A stretch of 64,000 bases of DNA from Saccharothrix australiensis (GCF_003634935.1 NZ_RBXO01000001.1:6907501-6971500), one strand, 5' to 3'; shown: positions 1 to 8,657, counted from the stretch's first letter. Numbers and translations: made by a program. Notes: generated from the sequence alone by a model not told the origin.

Positions 1-27
1 GAACCGGTGTGACGAGTCGTCCAATAC

Positions 28-47
28 ATCGTTAACTGCCTGACGAT
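28..47. promoter_or_regulatory. Possible LysR-type operator overlapping the -10 region
   Basis: An inverted repeat ATCGT-N10-ACGAT lies directly before the LysR gene and overlaps a TAGCCT -10-like box at 47-52. LysR proteins commonly bind T-N11-A dyads at their own promoter, so this could be an autoregulatory site. Only five bases pair in each arm, so this is suggestive. Confidence 0.4.
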
Positions 48-58
48 AGCCTGGGGCT

Positions 59-964
59 ATGACGCTCCAGCAGCTCGCGTACTTCCTGGCAGTGGCCCGG
101 ACACGGCACTTCACGAAGGCCGCCGAGGAGGCGCGTGTGGCGCAGCCCTCACTGTCCAAGCAGATCCAGGCGCTGGAGAAGGAGCTCGGCGCGGAGCTGT
201 TCAGCCGGGCGCGCGGCAACATCACGCTCACGCCGGCGGGCGAGGCGCTGTTGCCCGTCGCCGGCCGCATCCTGTCCGATGTGGACACCGCCCGGCTGGA
301 GGTCGCCGAGCTGGTCGGCCTGCGGCGCGGCCGGGTGCGGGTCGGCGCGACGCCGAGCCTGTGCGGCAGCCTGTTCGCCGACGTCATCAAGCGCTACCAC
401 GACGCGTACCCCGGCATCCGGGTGGCGGTCACCGAGGGCGGGTCGCGGGACCTGGTGCGGGCGCTGGAGGCGGGCGAGCTGGACCTGGCGCTGGTCATCG
501 TCTCACCGGCGGACGCCAACCGGGCGCTCACCGTCGCGCCGGTCCTGCGGGAGGAACTGGTCGTCGCGTCCGCGCGACCCCTCGGCGTGGAGCGGATGCG
601 CCTGACCGACCTGGAGGACCACCCGCTGGTGATGTTCCGACCGGGGTACGACCTGCGGGAGACGACGCTCGCGGCGTGCCGCGGCGCCGGGTTCGAGCCG
701 CAGTTCGCCGTGGAGGGCGGCGAGATGGACGCCGTGCTGCGGTTCGTCGAGGTGGGCTTGGGCGTGGCGATCGTGCCCAGCACCGTGCTCGCGGCGCGGT
801 CCCTGCACGGCACGCCGCTCGCGCCCAGCACCACCCGGACGGTGGGCCTGGCGCACCGGACGGACGTCGCGCCGACCACCGCCGCGCGGGCGTTCCAGAA
901 CGTCCTGCTGGGCTTCCTGCGCGGGGCGGAGATGCCCGCGGGCGTCCACCTGGCGACGTCCTGA
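59..964 (+). CDS. LysR-family transcriptional regulator
   Basis: This 301-residue protein is a typical LysR activator/repressor. Residues 1-60 form the winged helix-turn-helix (LAYFLAVAR, then FTKAAEEARVAQPSLSKQI), and about 90-290 form the periplasmic-binding-like effector domain. The ATG lies 6 nt after a TAGCCT box, suggesting a leaderless message. The effector and target genes are not evident. LysR regulators often control a divergent neighbour, but that gene would lie left of the window. The next gene on the right is a GNAT acetyltransferase on the same strand, so no clear target operon can be named. The length is normal for the family. Confidence 0.93.
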   Translation: MTLQQLAYFLAVARTRHFTKAAEEARVAQPSLSKQIQALEKELGAELFSRARGNITLTPAGEALLPVAGRILSDVDTARLEVAELVGLRRGRVRVGATPSLCGSLFADVIKRYHDAYPGIRVAVTEGGSRDLVRALEAGELDLALVIVSPADANRALTVAPVLREELVVASARPLGVERMRLTDLEDHPLVMFRPGYDLRETTLAACRGAGFEPQFAVEGGEMDAVLRFVEVGLGVAIVPSTVLAARSLHGTPLAPSTTRTVGLAHRTDVAPTTAARAFQNVLLGFLRGAEMPAGVHLATS

Positions 965-1121
965 GCAGGTGGCCACGAGCCGTGGACCGGGGGTGAGCGC
1001 CCCTCGTGCGCGGTGGGGAGGAAGAGGTCGTGCCCCGCGGTCCTTCCGGTCGCCTGGCCCGACCGGCGCGACGGCGAGGCCGGGGATCGCGCGCGGGAGC
1101 GGTGATCCTAGGCTGGACCGG

Positions 1122-1628
1122 GTGTTGATCAGACGCGAGACACCCGATGACGTCAGAGCCATCACGGAGGTCACCGACGCGGCGTTCGCCGAGCGACCCG
1201 GCGGCGAGTCCTGGCTGGTGACCGAGCTGCGCGCCGACGCGGGCTGGCTGCCCGCCCTCTCCCTCGTCGCCGAGGACGGGTCCGGCGAGGTCGTCGGGCA
1301 CGTGGTGGCCACCAGGGGCACCGTGAACGGCGCGCCCGCGCTCGGCCTCGGGCCGCTCAGCGTGCGACCGGACCACCAGGGGCGGGGTGTCGGGAAGGCG
1401 CTCATGCACACCGTGCTGGGCGCGGCCGACGCCCTCGGCGAACCGCTGGTGGCGCTGCTCGGCGAACCGCGCTACTACGCCCGGTTCGGCTTCCGGCCGG
1501 CGCAGGAGCACGGCGTGCTGCCGCCGAACCCGGAGTGGGGGCCGTACTTCCAGGTCCGGACCCTGCACGCGTACAGCCCGAACCTGCGCGGGCCGTTCCG
1601 CTACGCCGAGCCGTTCGAACGGCTGTGA
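1122..1628 (+). CDS. GNAT-family N-acetyltransferase (YhbS-like)
   Basis: A 168-residue acetyl-CoA-dependent acetyltransferase starting VLIRRETPDDVRAIT. The acetyl-CoA loop is LSVRPDHQGRGVGKAL (about 79-94), followed by LGEPRYYARFGFRPA, typical of the YhbS subgroup of COG3153. GTG 1122 is preferred because a TAGGCT box ends 7 nt upstream, which suggests a leaderless start. A longer reading frame from 969 begins with an Arg/Gly/Pro-rich stretch that does not look like protein. The substrate is unknown. It converges on the GH9 gene with a strong hairpin between them. Confidence 0.85.
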   Translation: MLIRRETPDDVRAITEVTDAAFAERPGGESWLVTELRADAGWLPALSLVAEDGSGEVVGHVVATRGTVNGAPALGLGPLSVRPDHQGRGVGKALMHTVLGAADALGEPLVALLGEPRYYARFGFRPAQEHGVLPPNPEWGPYFQVRTLHAYSPNLRGPFRYAEPFERL

Positions 1629-1648
1629 CGGGCTCGACCGGGTGAGGT

Positions 1649-1688
1649 CCGGCGGGGCGGCGGGCGGGTGGTCCCGCCGCCCCGCCGG
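1649..1688. terminator. Bidirectional hairpin terminator
   Basis: A perfect 16-bp stem (1649-1664 with 1673-1688) with an 8-nt loop sits between the convergent GNAT and GH9 genes. There is no U-run, as is usual in high-GC actinobacteria. It could serve both strands. Confidence 0.65.
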
Positions 1689-1692
1689 GCGG

Positions 1693-3540
1693 TCAGGAGA
1701 GGGAGAACGCCAGCGCGGCCGTCGCGGTGAAGTCGATCGCCGGTTCGGAGCTCGGCCACGACCTCAGCTCGTCCACGAACCGGGACGTCGCCGAGTCGAA
1801 CTGCGTCGGGTAGGGCTTGGCGCACGGGATCGCGCCCTCGGGCATCTCGCCGAGGCCGTCGAACAGCGCCGCCGCGTTCGGGCCGTTGATCACCGCGCCG
1901 ACCAGGACGCGGTGGCCGCCGTCCGGGTCGCCGGACAGGTTCGCCGCCTGGTGGTGCGGGCACTCCGGGAACCGGCTGCCGACACCGACGACGAGCGTGG
2001 TGCCCCACGCGTTCGCGCCCAGCGCGAAGTTGCGCTGCTGCACGCCGAACGCGTCGAACGACCGGTCGCCGGTCACCTCGCGGTACAGGCGCGCGGTCGC
2101 CGCGAACCCGAAGCTGCGGGTGGCGGCGTCGAACGCGGCCACGTCGGCGGCCGTGCGGAACGGGCTGCGCGCGGCGCTGTCCACACCGGACTGGAGCTGC
2201 CGCCGCAGGTCGCCGACGAGCTGCGCCTCCGTCACCTCCGCGCCCGGCACGCCCGCGCGCAGCAGCCGGACCAGGTCGCGGTGGCCCAGCGCGCTGGTGT
2301 TGTAGACGTTGAGCGTGTCGGTGTCGCCACTGGCCAGGTACACCGACGCCCAGTGGGTCGCCGCACGCGCCCAGCCCGCCGCGCGCGGGTCGCGGAGCGC
2401 CTTGCCGGCCAGGGCCAGCTGGGTCGCGCCGAACTCCAGGTCGTCCGCCCACGAGTCCTCGGGGTAGTAGGCGTGCGGGAACGCCGTCACCAGCTCGCCC
2501 ACGTCCGCCGTCTTGGCCCGCGCGAACAGCGACGCCGCCTGCTCCAGCAGGGCGCGGGCGCGCTTCGGGTCGCGCCGGGCCTCGACCTGCGCGGCCAGCG
2601 CGAAGGACGCGGTCACGCGGCCGACCAGGTTGGGGCTGATCCGCTCGCCCGGCTCGTTGGCCGCGAACACGGGGCGGTGCTTGATGAAGTACTTCGCGTC
2701 GCCGGGCCGCACGTCGAGCCGGTCGTCGTCCTCCGGCAGCCGCCACACGTCGTGGTCGCCGAGGAAGCCGTGCTCGGTGCTGCCGGTGCCGATGCCGACC
2801 TGGGCGTAGAGGACGCCGCGGTCGGCGTCCCAGACCTTGTCCAGCCACCGCAGCCCGAACCGGGTCTCGGCGGACAGCGCCGGATTCGACCGGTCGCGCT
2901 GCGCGAACAGCAGCGACGCCGTCGCGTACGCCGAGGCGTGCGTGAACTTCACGAAGTCGCCCGCGTCGAACCAGCCGCCCTCCACGTCGACGGTGCGGCC
3001 CGTGGGGCGCAGCGGCTCGGCGAGCTGGTCGCCGCCGTCGCCGCGGAACACCGGCGTGGCGTAGACGGTCGCCGCCCGGTCGGTCAGGTGCGCGGGCTTG
3101 CGGCCGAGCCTGCCCGGCACGACGTCCCGACCGTCCCGCTGCGCCTGGAAGAACTCGACAGTGCGGTCGGCGACCGGGTCGAACAGGTCGCCGCCGACCC
3201 GGAACGGCGGCGACGTCACGCCCGCCGCCCGGACCCGGTAGGTGCCCGCCTCGGTCAGGCCGGAGAAGTCGATCGGCTGCACCGCGCCGTACCTCGCGCT
3301 CCACCCGCCCAGCGACGCGCCGAGCCGGCCCGACCACGCGGTGCGGCCCTTCGCGTCGACCACGGAGAAGCGGCCGGACACCGCCGACGGCGTCATCAGG
3401 TACGCCTGCTTCGACTCGCCCGCGCCGTAGCCGACCTGGTCCACCCGCACCTGCCCGACCGGGGCGGCCTGGGCCGGCACGGCGGTCACCGAACCGATCA
3501 AGGCCAGCACCGACGCCAACGCCCACCGTGGGAACCGCAT
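1693..3540 (-). CDS. Secreted GH9 endoglucanase with N-terminal Ig-like domain
   Basis: A 615-residue secreted glycoside hydrolase of family 9, expected to cut beta-1,4-glucan (cellulose). A signal peptide covers about 1-25 (basic MRFPRW, hydrophobic core, AQA-A site). A CelD-type Ig-like domain (about 28-115) precedes the (alpha/alpha)6 catalytic domain. The catalytic-base motif is WFDAGDFVKFTH. The C-terminal GH9 signatures are CPHHQAANLSGDPDGG and SEPAIDFTATAAL, the latter holding the proton-donor Glu. No cellulose-binding module is present. GGAGG lies just before the ATG. The upstream stretch 3573-3600 is locally AT-rich (TTTACATA on the minus strand) and probably holds the promoter. Acts outside the cell. 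Confidence 0.9.
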   Translation of the reverse strand: MRFPRWALASVLALIGSVTAVPAQAAPVGQVRVDQVGYGAGESKQAYLMTPSAVSGRFSVVDAKGRTAWSGRLGASLGGWSARYGAVQPIDFSGLTEAGTYRVRAAGVTSPPFRVGGDLFDPVADRTVEFFQAQRDGRDVVPGRLGRKPAHLTDRAATVYATPVFRGDGGDQLAEPLRPTGRTVDVEGGWFDAGDFVKFTHASAYATASLLFAQRDRSNPALSAETRFGLRWLDKVWDADRGVLYAQVGIGTGSTEHGFLGDHDVWRLPEDDDRLDVRPGDAKYFIKHRPVFAANEPGERISPNLVGRVTASFALAAQVEARRDPKRARALLEQAASLFARAKTADVGELVTAFPHAYYPEDSWADDLEFGATQLALAGKALRDPRAAGWARAATHWASVYLASGDTDTLNVYNTSALGHRDLVRLLRAGVPGAEVTEAQLVGDLRRQLQSGVDSAARSPFRTAADVAAFDAATRSFGFAATARLYREVTGDRSFDAFGVQQRNFALGANAWGTTLVVGVGSRFPECPHHQAANLSGDPDGGHRVLVGAVINGPNAAALFDGLGEMPEGAIPCAKPYPTQFDSATSRFVDELRSWPSSEPAIDFTATAALAFSLS

Positions 3541-3624
3541 GGAACCTCCGCTCCGGCCGGCGGCGGTGGCCTATGTAAAGAGACCTCACTAATTGCGGAG
3601 GAGACTAACCGCCGGCCGACCCGG

Positions 3625-4635
3625 TTACCAGCCCTCCGGCGGCTCGGTGAACGCCCGGCCCGCGTCGCGCGTCAGGGACAGCGCGCGCCGCACCCACGAG
3701 GCGCTCGCGCCGGCCAGGCCGCAGGACGGCGTCGGCACGGCGTGCGAGGCGAGCAGGGACCTCGGGAAGCCCAGCCGGTCCACCAGGTCCAGCGCGGGCT
3801 TCGCCACCTCGCGCAGCTCCAGCGGGCGGCCGGGGTCGGTGCTCGGCGTCAGGCCGAGGAACAGCGTCGCGCGCTCCTCCCACGCCTCGCCCACCTCGTC
3901 CCACAGGTCGGCGTCGAGCACGGACACGTCGAACGCGACCGCCTTCGCGCCGGCCGCGCGCAACATCGTGATCGGCGGCCGGGGCGCGCAGCAGTGCACG
4001 ACCACGTCGGTCCCGACGCCCTCGATGACGCCCTGGAGCAGCGCCCGCGCCTCGGGCTCCGGCACCGCCGCCACCGTGCCGAGCTTCGACGGCGTGGGCA
4101 GCAGGCCGCGCAGCACGGCGGGCAGGGACGGCTCGTCCAGCTGCACGACCACGCGCGCGCCGGTCCGCTTCGCGACCTCCGCCACGTGCCGGGCCAGGCC
4201 CTCGGTCAGCGAGGCGGCGAACTCGCGCAGCGCGCCCCGGTCGGTCAGCACACGGTGCCCGCGCGCCAACTCGACGCCCGCGGTCAGCGTCCACGGGCCG
4301 GCCGCCTGGACCTTCACCACCGACGGGGTCAGGCCGTCCGCCGCCTCCTCGAACGCGTCGAGGTCGCGGCGCAGCAGGTCCACCGCCCGCCGGTGGTCCC
4401 GACCGGGGTGCGCCGCGGTCCGGTACCCGGACGCCACCACCTCGACCGGCAGGTCGACCAGCAGCGCGGCGGTGCGGCCGATGACGTCCGCGCCGACGCC
4501 GCGCGCGGGCAGCTCCGGCAGGTGGGGCAGGTCGGGCAGCTCGCCGAGGACGACGCGCGCGGCCTCCAACGGGTCGGTTCCGGGCAACGAGCCGATGCCG
4601 GTAGCGGCGCCGGCGGACCAAGGGGCAGCATCCAC
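3625..4635 (-). CDS. MetE-like (cobalamin-independent) methionine synthase, short actinobacterial form
   Basis: A 336-residue protein of the UROD/MetE-like superfamily that covers only the C-terminal half of classical MetE. It shows IGSLPGTDP near the start, VKVQAAGPWTL, VVQLDEPSLP, and a zinc-ligand-like HCCAPRPP. Similar short forms are common in actinobacteria near mnmA and ligA and are annotated as methionine synthase, though the methyl donor is not proven. GTG 4635 is chosen because GGGAG precedes it by 10 nt. The upstream in-frame extension (20 codons) runs into the operator region. It is divergent from the chitinase gene. Confidence 0.78.
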   Translation of the reverse strand: MDAAPWSAGAATGIGSLPGTDPLEAARVVLGELPDLPHLPELPARGVGADVIGRTAALLVDLPVEVVASGYRTAAHPGRDHRRAVDLLRRDLDAFEEAADGLTPSVVKVQAAGPWTLTAGVELARGHRVLTDRGALREFAASLTEGLARHVAEVAKRTGARVVVQLDEPSLPAVLRGLLPTPSKLGTVAAVPEPEARALLQGVIEGVGTDVVVHCCAPRPPITMLRAAGAKAVAFDVSVLDADLWDEVGEAWEERATLFLGLTPSTDPGRPLELREVAKPALDLVDRLGFPRSLLASHAVPTPSCGLAGASASWVRRALSLTRDAGRAFTEPPEGW

Positions 4636-4682
4636 GGCGCACAGTCTCCCACCTCCGGAACCGCACCGGTTGAGAGTGAAAA

Positions 4683-4692
4683 GGTCTAGACC
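4683..4692. promoter_or_regulatory. DasR-type operator, distal copy
   Basis: Perfect palindrome GGTCTAGACC, matching the core of the Streptomyces dre/chitinase-box consensus (TGGTCTAGACCA, from established work on chi promoters and DasR). It is centred 22 bp, two helical turns, from the second copy. Confidence 0.72.
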
Positions 4693-4700
4693 CATTGACG

Positions 4701-4718
4701 AGGTGGTCTAGGCCACCT
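4701..4718. promoter_or_regulatory. DasR-type operator, proximal copy
   Basis: AGGTGGTCTAGGCCACCT is an 18-bp near-perfect palindrome with one mismatched pair and contains the core TGGTCTAGGCCA. It lies about 120 bp before the chitinase ATG and close to the likely MetE-like promoter on the other strand. N-acetylglucosamine-derived signals that release DasR would be expected to derepress the chitinase. Confidence 0.75.
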
Positions 4719-4840
4719 ACCGTCACTGTGTCGGTGCCGACAGTTGCGAAGGCGCCGCACAGACGTGGTGTGGGGGCGTGCCGCGCCCCGCGCTCCCGCA
4801 CCACTCCCAACCCCCGTCCCCTGCCACGGGAGCAAGTGCC

Positions 4841-6220
4841 ATGTCGAACAAGCGCAAGGCCCTGGCCGCGCTGGCGGCCGGTGTCGCGGCGGTGACGGCG
4901 GCCGGTCTGCTGCTGACGGCGCCCGCGGGCGCCTCGGCCGCGCCCACGGCCGGCTTCACCCAGGACTCCACGTGGGGTTCGGGCTACCAGGGCAAGTTCA
5001 CGATCACCGCCGGCAGCGCGCCGCTGACCGGGTGGAAGCTGGAGTTCGACCTGCCGTCGGGCACGACGCCCGGCTCCTACTGGGACGCGACGCTCACCAG
5101 CGCCGGCACCCGCCACACGTTCACCAACCGCGAGTACAACGGCGCGGTCGCGGCGGGTGCGTCGACCTCGTTCGGTTTCCTCGCCAACGGGACCGGCCTG
5201 CCGGCCAACTGCAAGCTCAACGGGCAGCCGTGCGCGGGCGGTGGCACGACCACGTCCGCCCCCACGTCGACGTCCACTTCGACTTCGACGTCGACCTCCA
5301 CGTCGACTTCGACCTCCACGTCGACCTCGACCACGACTCCGCCGGCGGGCGCCATCAAGTCCGCGCCGTACGTGGACATCACGATGCCCACGCCGTCCCT
5401 GGAGTCGGTGGCCCGCGCGACCGGCCAGAAGGTGTTCACGCTCGCGTTCGCGCTCGCCGACAGCTCCGGCTGCAACCCGTCGTGGGGCGGCACCATCCCG
5501 ATCGGCGACAGCCGGATCGTCAACGACGTCAAGGCGCTGAAGGCGCTGGGCGGCGACGTGATCGTGGCGACCGGCGGCGCGGCCGGGCCGTACCTGGAGT
5601 ACTCGTGCTCCACAGCGGACGCCCTGCTCGGCGCGTACAAGAAGGCGTTGGACGCGGTCGGCAGCAACCACCTGGACGTCGACGTGGAGGCGTCCATCCC
5701 GCACGACATGGTCAACACGGCGCTGAAGAAGCTCCAGACCGAACGCGGCACGTCCATCAGCTACACGATGCGCGTGCAGGGCGACGACTACGGCATGGAC
5801 CCGTACTCGGTGCAGATCCTGCAGAACGCGGCGTCCAAGGGCCTGACCGTGCTGGTCAACCCGATGACGATGGAGTTCGGCTCGTCGCGGGCGGACTGGG
5901 GTGACGCGGTGATCGCGGCGGCGGAGAGTTCGCTGCGGCAGATGAAGACGATCTGGCCGGGCAAGTCGGACGCGGAGCTCAAGCGCCTGCTCGGCGTGAC
6001 CCCGATGATCGGCCGCAACTTCAACGGCAAGGTCTTCACGCAGGCGCACGCGAACAAGCTCGTGGCGTGGGCGAACACCAACAGGATCGGCCTGCTCGGG
6101 TTCTGGTCGGTGGGCCGGGACAACGGCTCGTGTCCCGGCGGCGGGATCTCCCCGACGTGCAGCAGCATCAACCAGTCGCTCTACGAGTTCACCAACATCT
6201 TCCAACGATTCACCGCATGA
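4841..6220 (+). CDS. Secreted GH18 chitinase with CBM2 and Ser/Thr linker
   Basis: A 459-residue extracellular chitinase. The signal peptide runs to about 34 (hydrophobic core, ASA-A). A CBM2-type binding module covers about 35-134 with conserved Trp and Cys residues. A Thr/Ser repeat linker follows at about 137-168. The GH18 catalytic domain (about 172-459) carries the DxDxE motif as LDVDVEAS; its last Glu is the proton donor. ATG 4841 is chosen over the longer reading because GGGAG precedes it and the signal peptide begins there. Two DasR-type palindromes lie upstream. It probably hydrolyses chitin together with enzymes encoded elsewhere. Confidence 0.93.
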   Translation: MSNKRKALAALAAGVAAVTAAGLLLTAPAGASAAPTAGFTQDSTWGSGYQGKFTITAGSAPLTGWKLEFDLPSGTTPGSYWDATLTSAGTRHTFTNREYNGAVAAGASTSFGFLANGTGLPANCKLNGQPCAGGGTTTSAPTSTSTSTSTSTSTSTSTSTSTSTTTPPAGAIKSAPYVDITMPTPSLESVARATGQKVFTLAFALADSSGCNPSWGGTIPIGDSRIVNDVKALKALGGDVIVATGGAAGPYLEYSCSTADALLGAYKKALDAVGSNHLDVDVEASIPHDMVNTALKKLQTERGTSISYTMRVQGDDYGMDPYSVQILQNAASKGLTVLVNPMTMEFGSSRADWGDAVIAAAESSLRQMKTIWPGKSDAELKRLLGVTPMIGRNFNGKVFTQAHANKLVAWANTNRIGLLGFWSVGRDNGSCPGGGISPTCSSINQSLYEFTNIFQRFTA

Positions 6221-6239
6221 CCTGGGCAAATGACGACGG

Positions 6240-6650
6240 TTGATCTTGTCGGGCCGTCGTCAGGCCGTCCGGGGTTCCCCTGCCCGCTGCGGACGGAACA
6301 CCCGATCCACCGCCGACCGAGCCCGAGCGTGGCTCGACGGCAGGAGATGGGTGTACGTCCGCAGCGTGAACCCCGGATCGGCGTGCTCCACCAGGCTCAA
6401 CATCGAGGCCCTGCGCCGAGTCGCGTCCAAGGTCAGCCCTTACGCACGGGGCCAGCCGGCTCTCCGCCTCTATGACGAGCCGATCCGCACCGACCAGGTG
6501 AAGTGCGTGGTCCAGCCCTACCTGCCGGACGCGCGAGGCGTCCAGTCGCCCACCCTCGTCATCGAGCGGGACGACGCCCTGCCCGGCCTGTTCGGTACCT
6601 TCTCGCAGGTCTTCGACTCGATGTGGAACCGCGCGAAGGAGATCGATTGA
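6240..6650 (+). pseudogene. Remnant (C-terminal part) of an unrecognised protein
   Basis: The reading frame opens only at 6234, after a stop, directly behind the chitinase. Its first 30 codons look non-native. From about 6330 it reads like real protein: WVYVRSVNPGSAC, then LNIEALRRVASKVSPYARGQ, LRLYDEPIRTDQ, TLVIERDD and a final FSQVFDSMWNRAKEID. The tail resembles the sensor-like C-terminus of some actinobacterial HTH regulators, but I cannot name the family. Its TGA shares a base with the ATG of the next gene (TGATG), so it was once translationally coupled to the phosphatase. N-terminal loss by rearrangement is the simplest reading. A short intact gene starting near 6351 (GTG) is an alternative. 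Confidence 0.5.
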
Positions 6651-7444
6651 TGCGACCGCTCGACCAGCTGGTCGAGATCGCGCAGAAGGCCGTCCGCATC
6701 GGGAACGACCTGATCAGGACCAGCCGCCCGCAGACCGTCATCGAGAAGACCGACCGCGACACCTACACCGACGTGGACGTGCGCATCGAACAGGAGATCC
6801 GGGCCCACCTCGCCGAGGCGACCCCCGAGATCGGGTTCATCGGAGAAGAGGAAGGCCGCAGCGACCAGGCCGCCGACAGCGAGTACGTGTGGGGCCTCGA
6901 CCCCATCGACGGCACCGCCAACTTCGTGCACGGCGTGCCACTCTCCGGGGTGTCCGTGGCCCTCTTGCGGGGAGACCGCGCCGTCGTGGCCGCGATCTCG
7001 CTGCCGTACTCGGACCTGCACTACACAGCGGCTGAAGGCAGAGGCGCGTACGTCAACGGCAGGCAGATCCGCACCAGCACCACGACCGAGCTGCCGAAGT
7101 CCATGATCGCCATAGGCGACTACGCCCTCGGCGACCACGCTGCCGAGGAGAACAGGCAGCGAATCGCCCTGACCGCCGCCCTGGCCGCCGAAGTCGAACG
7201 CATCCGCATGTTCGGCTCCGCCGCCCACGATCTCGTGTGGCTGGCGGAAGGCCGCATTGATGGAGCGGTGATCCTGTCGAACAAGACACTCGACCTCGCG
7301 GCAGGCATCCTCATCGCCAGGGAAGCCGGCGCACTCGTGCTGGACAGCTCAGGAGACGACCACACCGCGTCCTCCCGCCACACGATCGCAGCAACCAGCG
7401 GTCTCGCCCGCCCACTGCTCTCACTTGTCCAAACCGCGCTCTGA
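6650..7444 (+). CDS. Inositol-monophosphatase-family phosphatase
   Basis: A 264-residue metal-dependent phosphatase of the IMPase/FBPase/CysQ superfamily. It shows the signatures GEEEGRS (metal Glu), WGLDPIDGTANFVHG (metal-binding DPIDGT) and the C-terminal LDLAAGILIAREAGA. The substrate may be an inositol phosphate, histidinol phosphate or 3'-phosphoadenosine phosphate; sequence alone does not decide. It overlaps the previous frame by one base. Codon use looks slightly less GC-extreme than in the core genes, in keeping with the accessory character of this segment. It is followed by the CRISPR array, with no further gene. Confidence 0.88.
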   Translation: MRPLDQLVEIAQKAVRIGNDLIRTSRPQTVIEKTDRDTYTDVDVRIEQEIRAHLAEATPEIGFIGEEEGRSDQAADSEYVWGLDPIDGTANFVHGVPLSGVSVALLRGDRAVVAAISLPYSDLHYTAAEGRGAYVNGRQIRTSTTTELPKSMIAIGDYALGDHAAEENRQRIALTAALAAEVERIRMFGSAAHDLVWLAEGRIDGAVILSNKTLDLAAGILIAREAGALVLDSSGDDHTASSRHTIAATSGLARPLLSLVQTAL

Positions 7445-7768
7445 AGCGCTACCAACCCGACCCGACACGAAGGCGTCGCCGACGCAGCAAGCACCTTCGC
7501 TGACCGGGCCGGCTGGATGACCATCTGCCGAACTTGGCTCTAGAGGATCAAGGCGCTCCGCCTGCGGCGGCGCGCTGGGCGGTCACGTCGCGCCGGCACC
7601 GACTCGCGTTGGCACCGACTCCCCGCATCACGGCCCCGCCGGGCCCCCCGCTCCGCTCCGCCCGGCGGCCGTGCGCGGAGTCGATGCACGCGGCCAGGTC
7701 CAGCACGCCACCGCAGGCGCAGTTCCTGCGTCGAAGCCCCGCCAACTTGCGTACCACCACACGCCCCG
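7445..7768. other. Gene-free stretch at the CRISPR trailer end
   Basis: About 320 bases between the phosphatase and the last (degenerate) CRISPR repeat. I see no coding frame with convincing protein and no clear promoter. It contains GC-rich short repeats only. Confidence 0.6.
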
Positions 7769-8468
7769 AACCCACCCCCGCATGCGAGGGGAAGACGTCT
7801 CCATGCCCTCCTTCGAGAGGTTTTCCTCCGGACCACCCCCGCGTGCGCGGGGAAGACATCTCGGTCATGACGATCAGCGCGCCATGGCTCGGACCACCCC
7901 CGCGTGCGCGGGGAAGACTCTACGTGCAACCGCCGCAGCCGTGCCTCCGCCGGACCACCCCCGCGTGCGCGGGGAAGACTGCTTCTCCGCCTTCGCGGCG
8001 GCGAACGCCTCGGGACCACCCCCGCGTGCGCGGGGAAGACGCCTTGTGGTCGTGGTCTTCCATGCACCGGTACGGACCACCCCCGCGTGCGCGGGGAAGA
8101 CCACGGACCATCGCAAGGTCGTCAACTTGATCGCGGGACCACTCCCGCGTGCGCGGGGAAGACCGAATTGCAGGGGGTCGAATTGGTGTCGAAGTGGGAC
8201 CACCCCCGCGTGCGCGGGGAAGACCCCGCCGGCGGGCGCGTCCCCTACGCGTCGTGCGGACCACCCCCGCGTGCGCGGGGAAGACACCGCCAGCGCCACA
8301 GGCAGCGACACTTCAGGCGGACCACCCCCGCGTGCGCGGGGAAGACTCCGTACCGTCCAAGAGGATGTCGTAGTGCAGCGGACCACCCCCGCGTGCGCGG
8401 GGAAGACGCGGGAGGGGTGCGCGTCCCGTTTCGTCACGCCGGACCACCCCCGCGTGCGCGGGGAAGAC
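7769..8468 (-). CRISPR. Type I-E-like CRISPR array, 12 repeats and 11 spacers
   Basis: The 28-nt repeats start at 7769, 7830, 7891, 7952, 8013, 8074, 8136, 8197, 8258, 8319, 8380 and 8441, a 61-nt period except for one 62-nt step. Read on the minus strand each begins GTCTTCCCCGCG and ends GGGGTGGTCC, with the stem typical of type I-E repeats. The copy at 7769 is degenerate (several changes) and the 8136 copy has one change, so 7769 is the old, leader-distal end. The leader should therefore lie above 8468 and crRNA be made from the minus strand. The base after each repeat on that strand is G in 8 of 11 cases. Spacers are about 33 nt (one 34). No cas gene lies in the window. Confidence 0.97.
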
Positions 8469-8657
8469 ACTTCCCGACCAGGGGCGTTGTGTCGGCATCG
8501 CCTCGTTTTCATTCGGTGCGCCTCGGTCTCGAAATCGCAGCGCGGCAGCATCTCCTGGCCACTCTGGTCATCCGCAAGGACCCGCCGCCTGGATGACCGA
8601 ACTTCCAACAACACGAACGGCTCAAGCGGGCTGTCCCCACGGAGGCCCTGGGATTCT
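8469..8657 (-). promoter_or_regulatory. Predicted CRISPR leader
   Basis: The stretch beyond the newest repeat contains a slightly AT-richer patch (TCGTTTTCATTC at 8503-8514) and no repeat unit. By array polarity it should carry the promoter for minus-strand transcription and the adaptation signals. The leader identity is inferred from orientation and not from a matched motif. Confidence 0.45.

Noticed and set aside
1387-4689. A 1100-codon plus-strand frame antisense to GH9 and the MetE-like gene
   Set aside because: Composition is Arg/Ala/Val shadow sequence, and both minus-strand genes beneath it have clear family motifs.
5258-5345. Possible microsatellite in the chitinase
   Set aside because: It is the in-frame Ser/Thr linker between the CBM2 and catalytic domains, usual for secreted chitinases.
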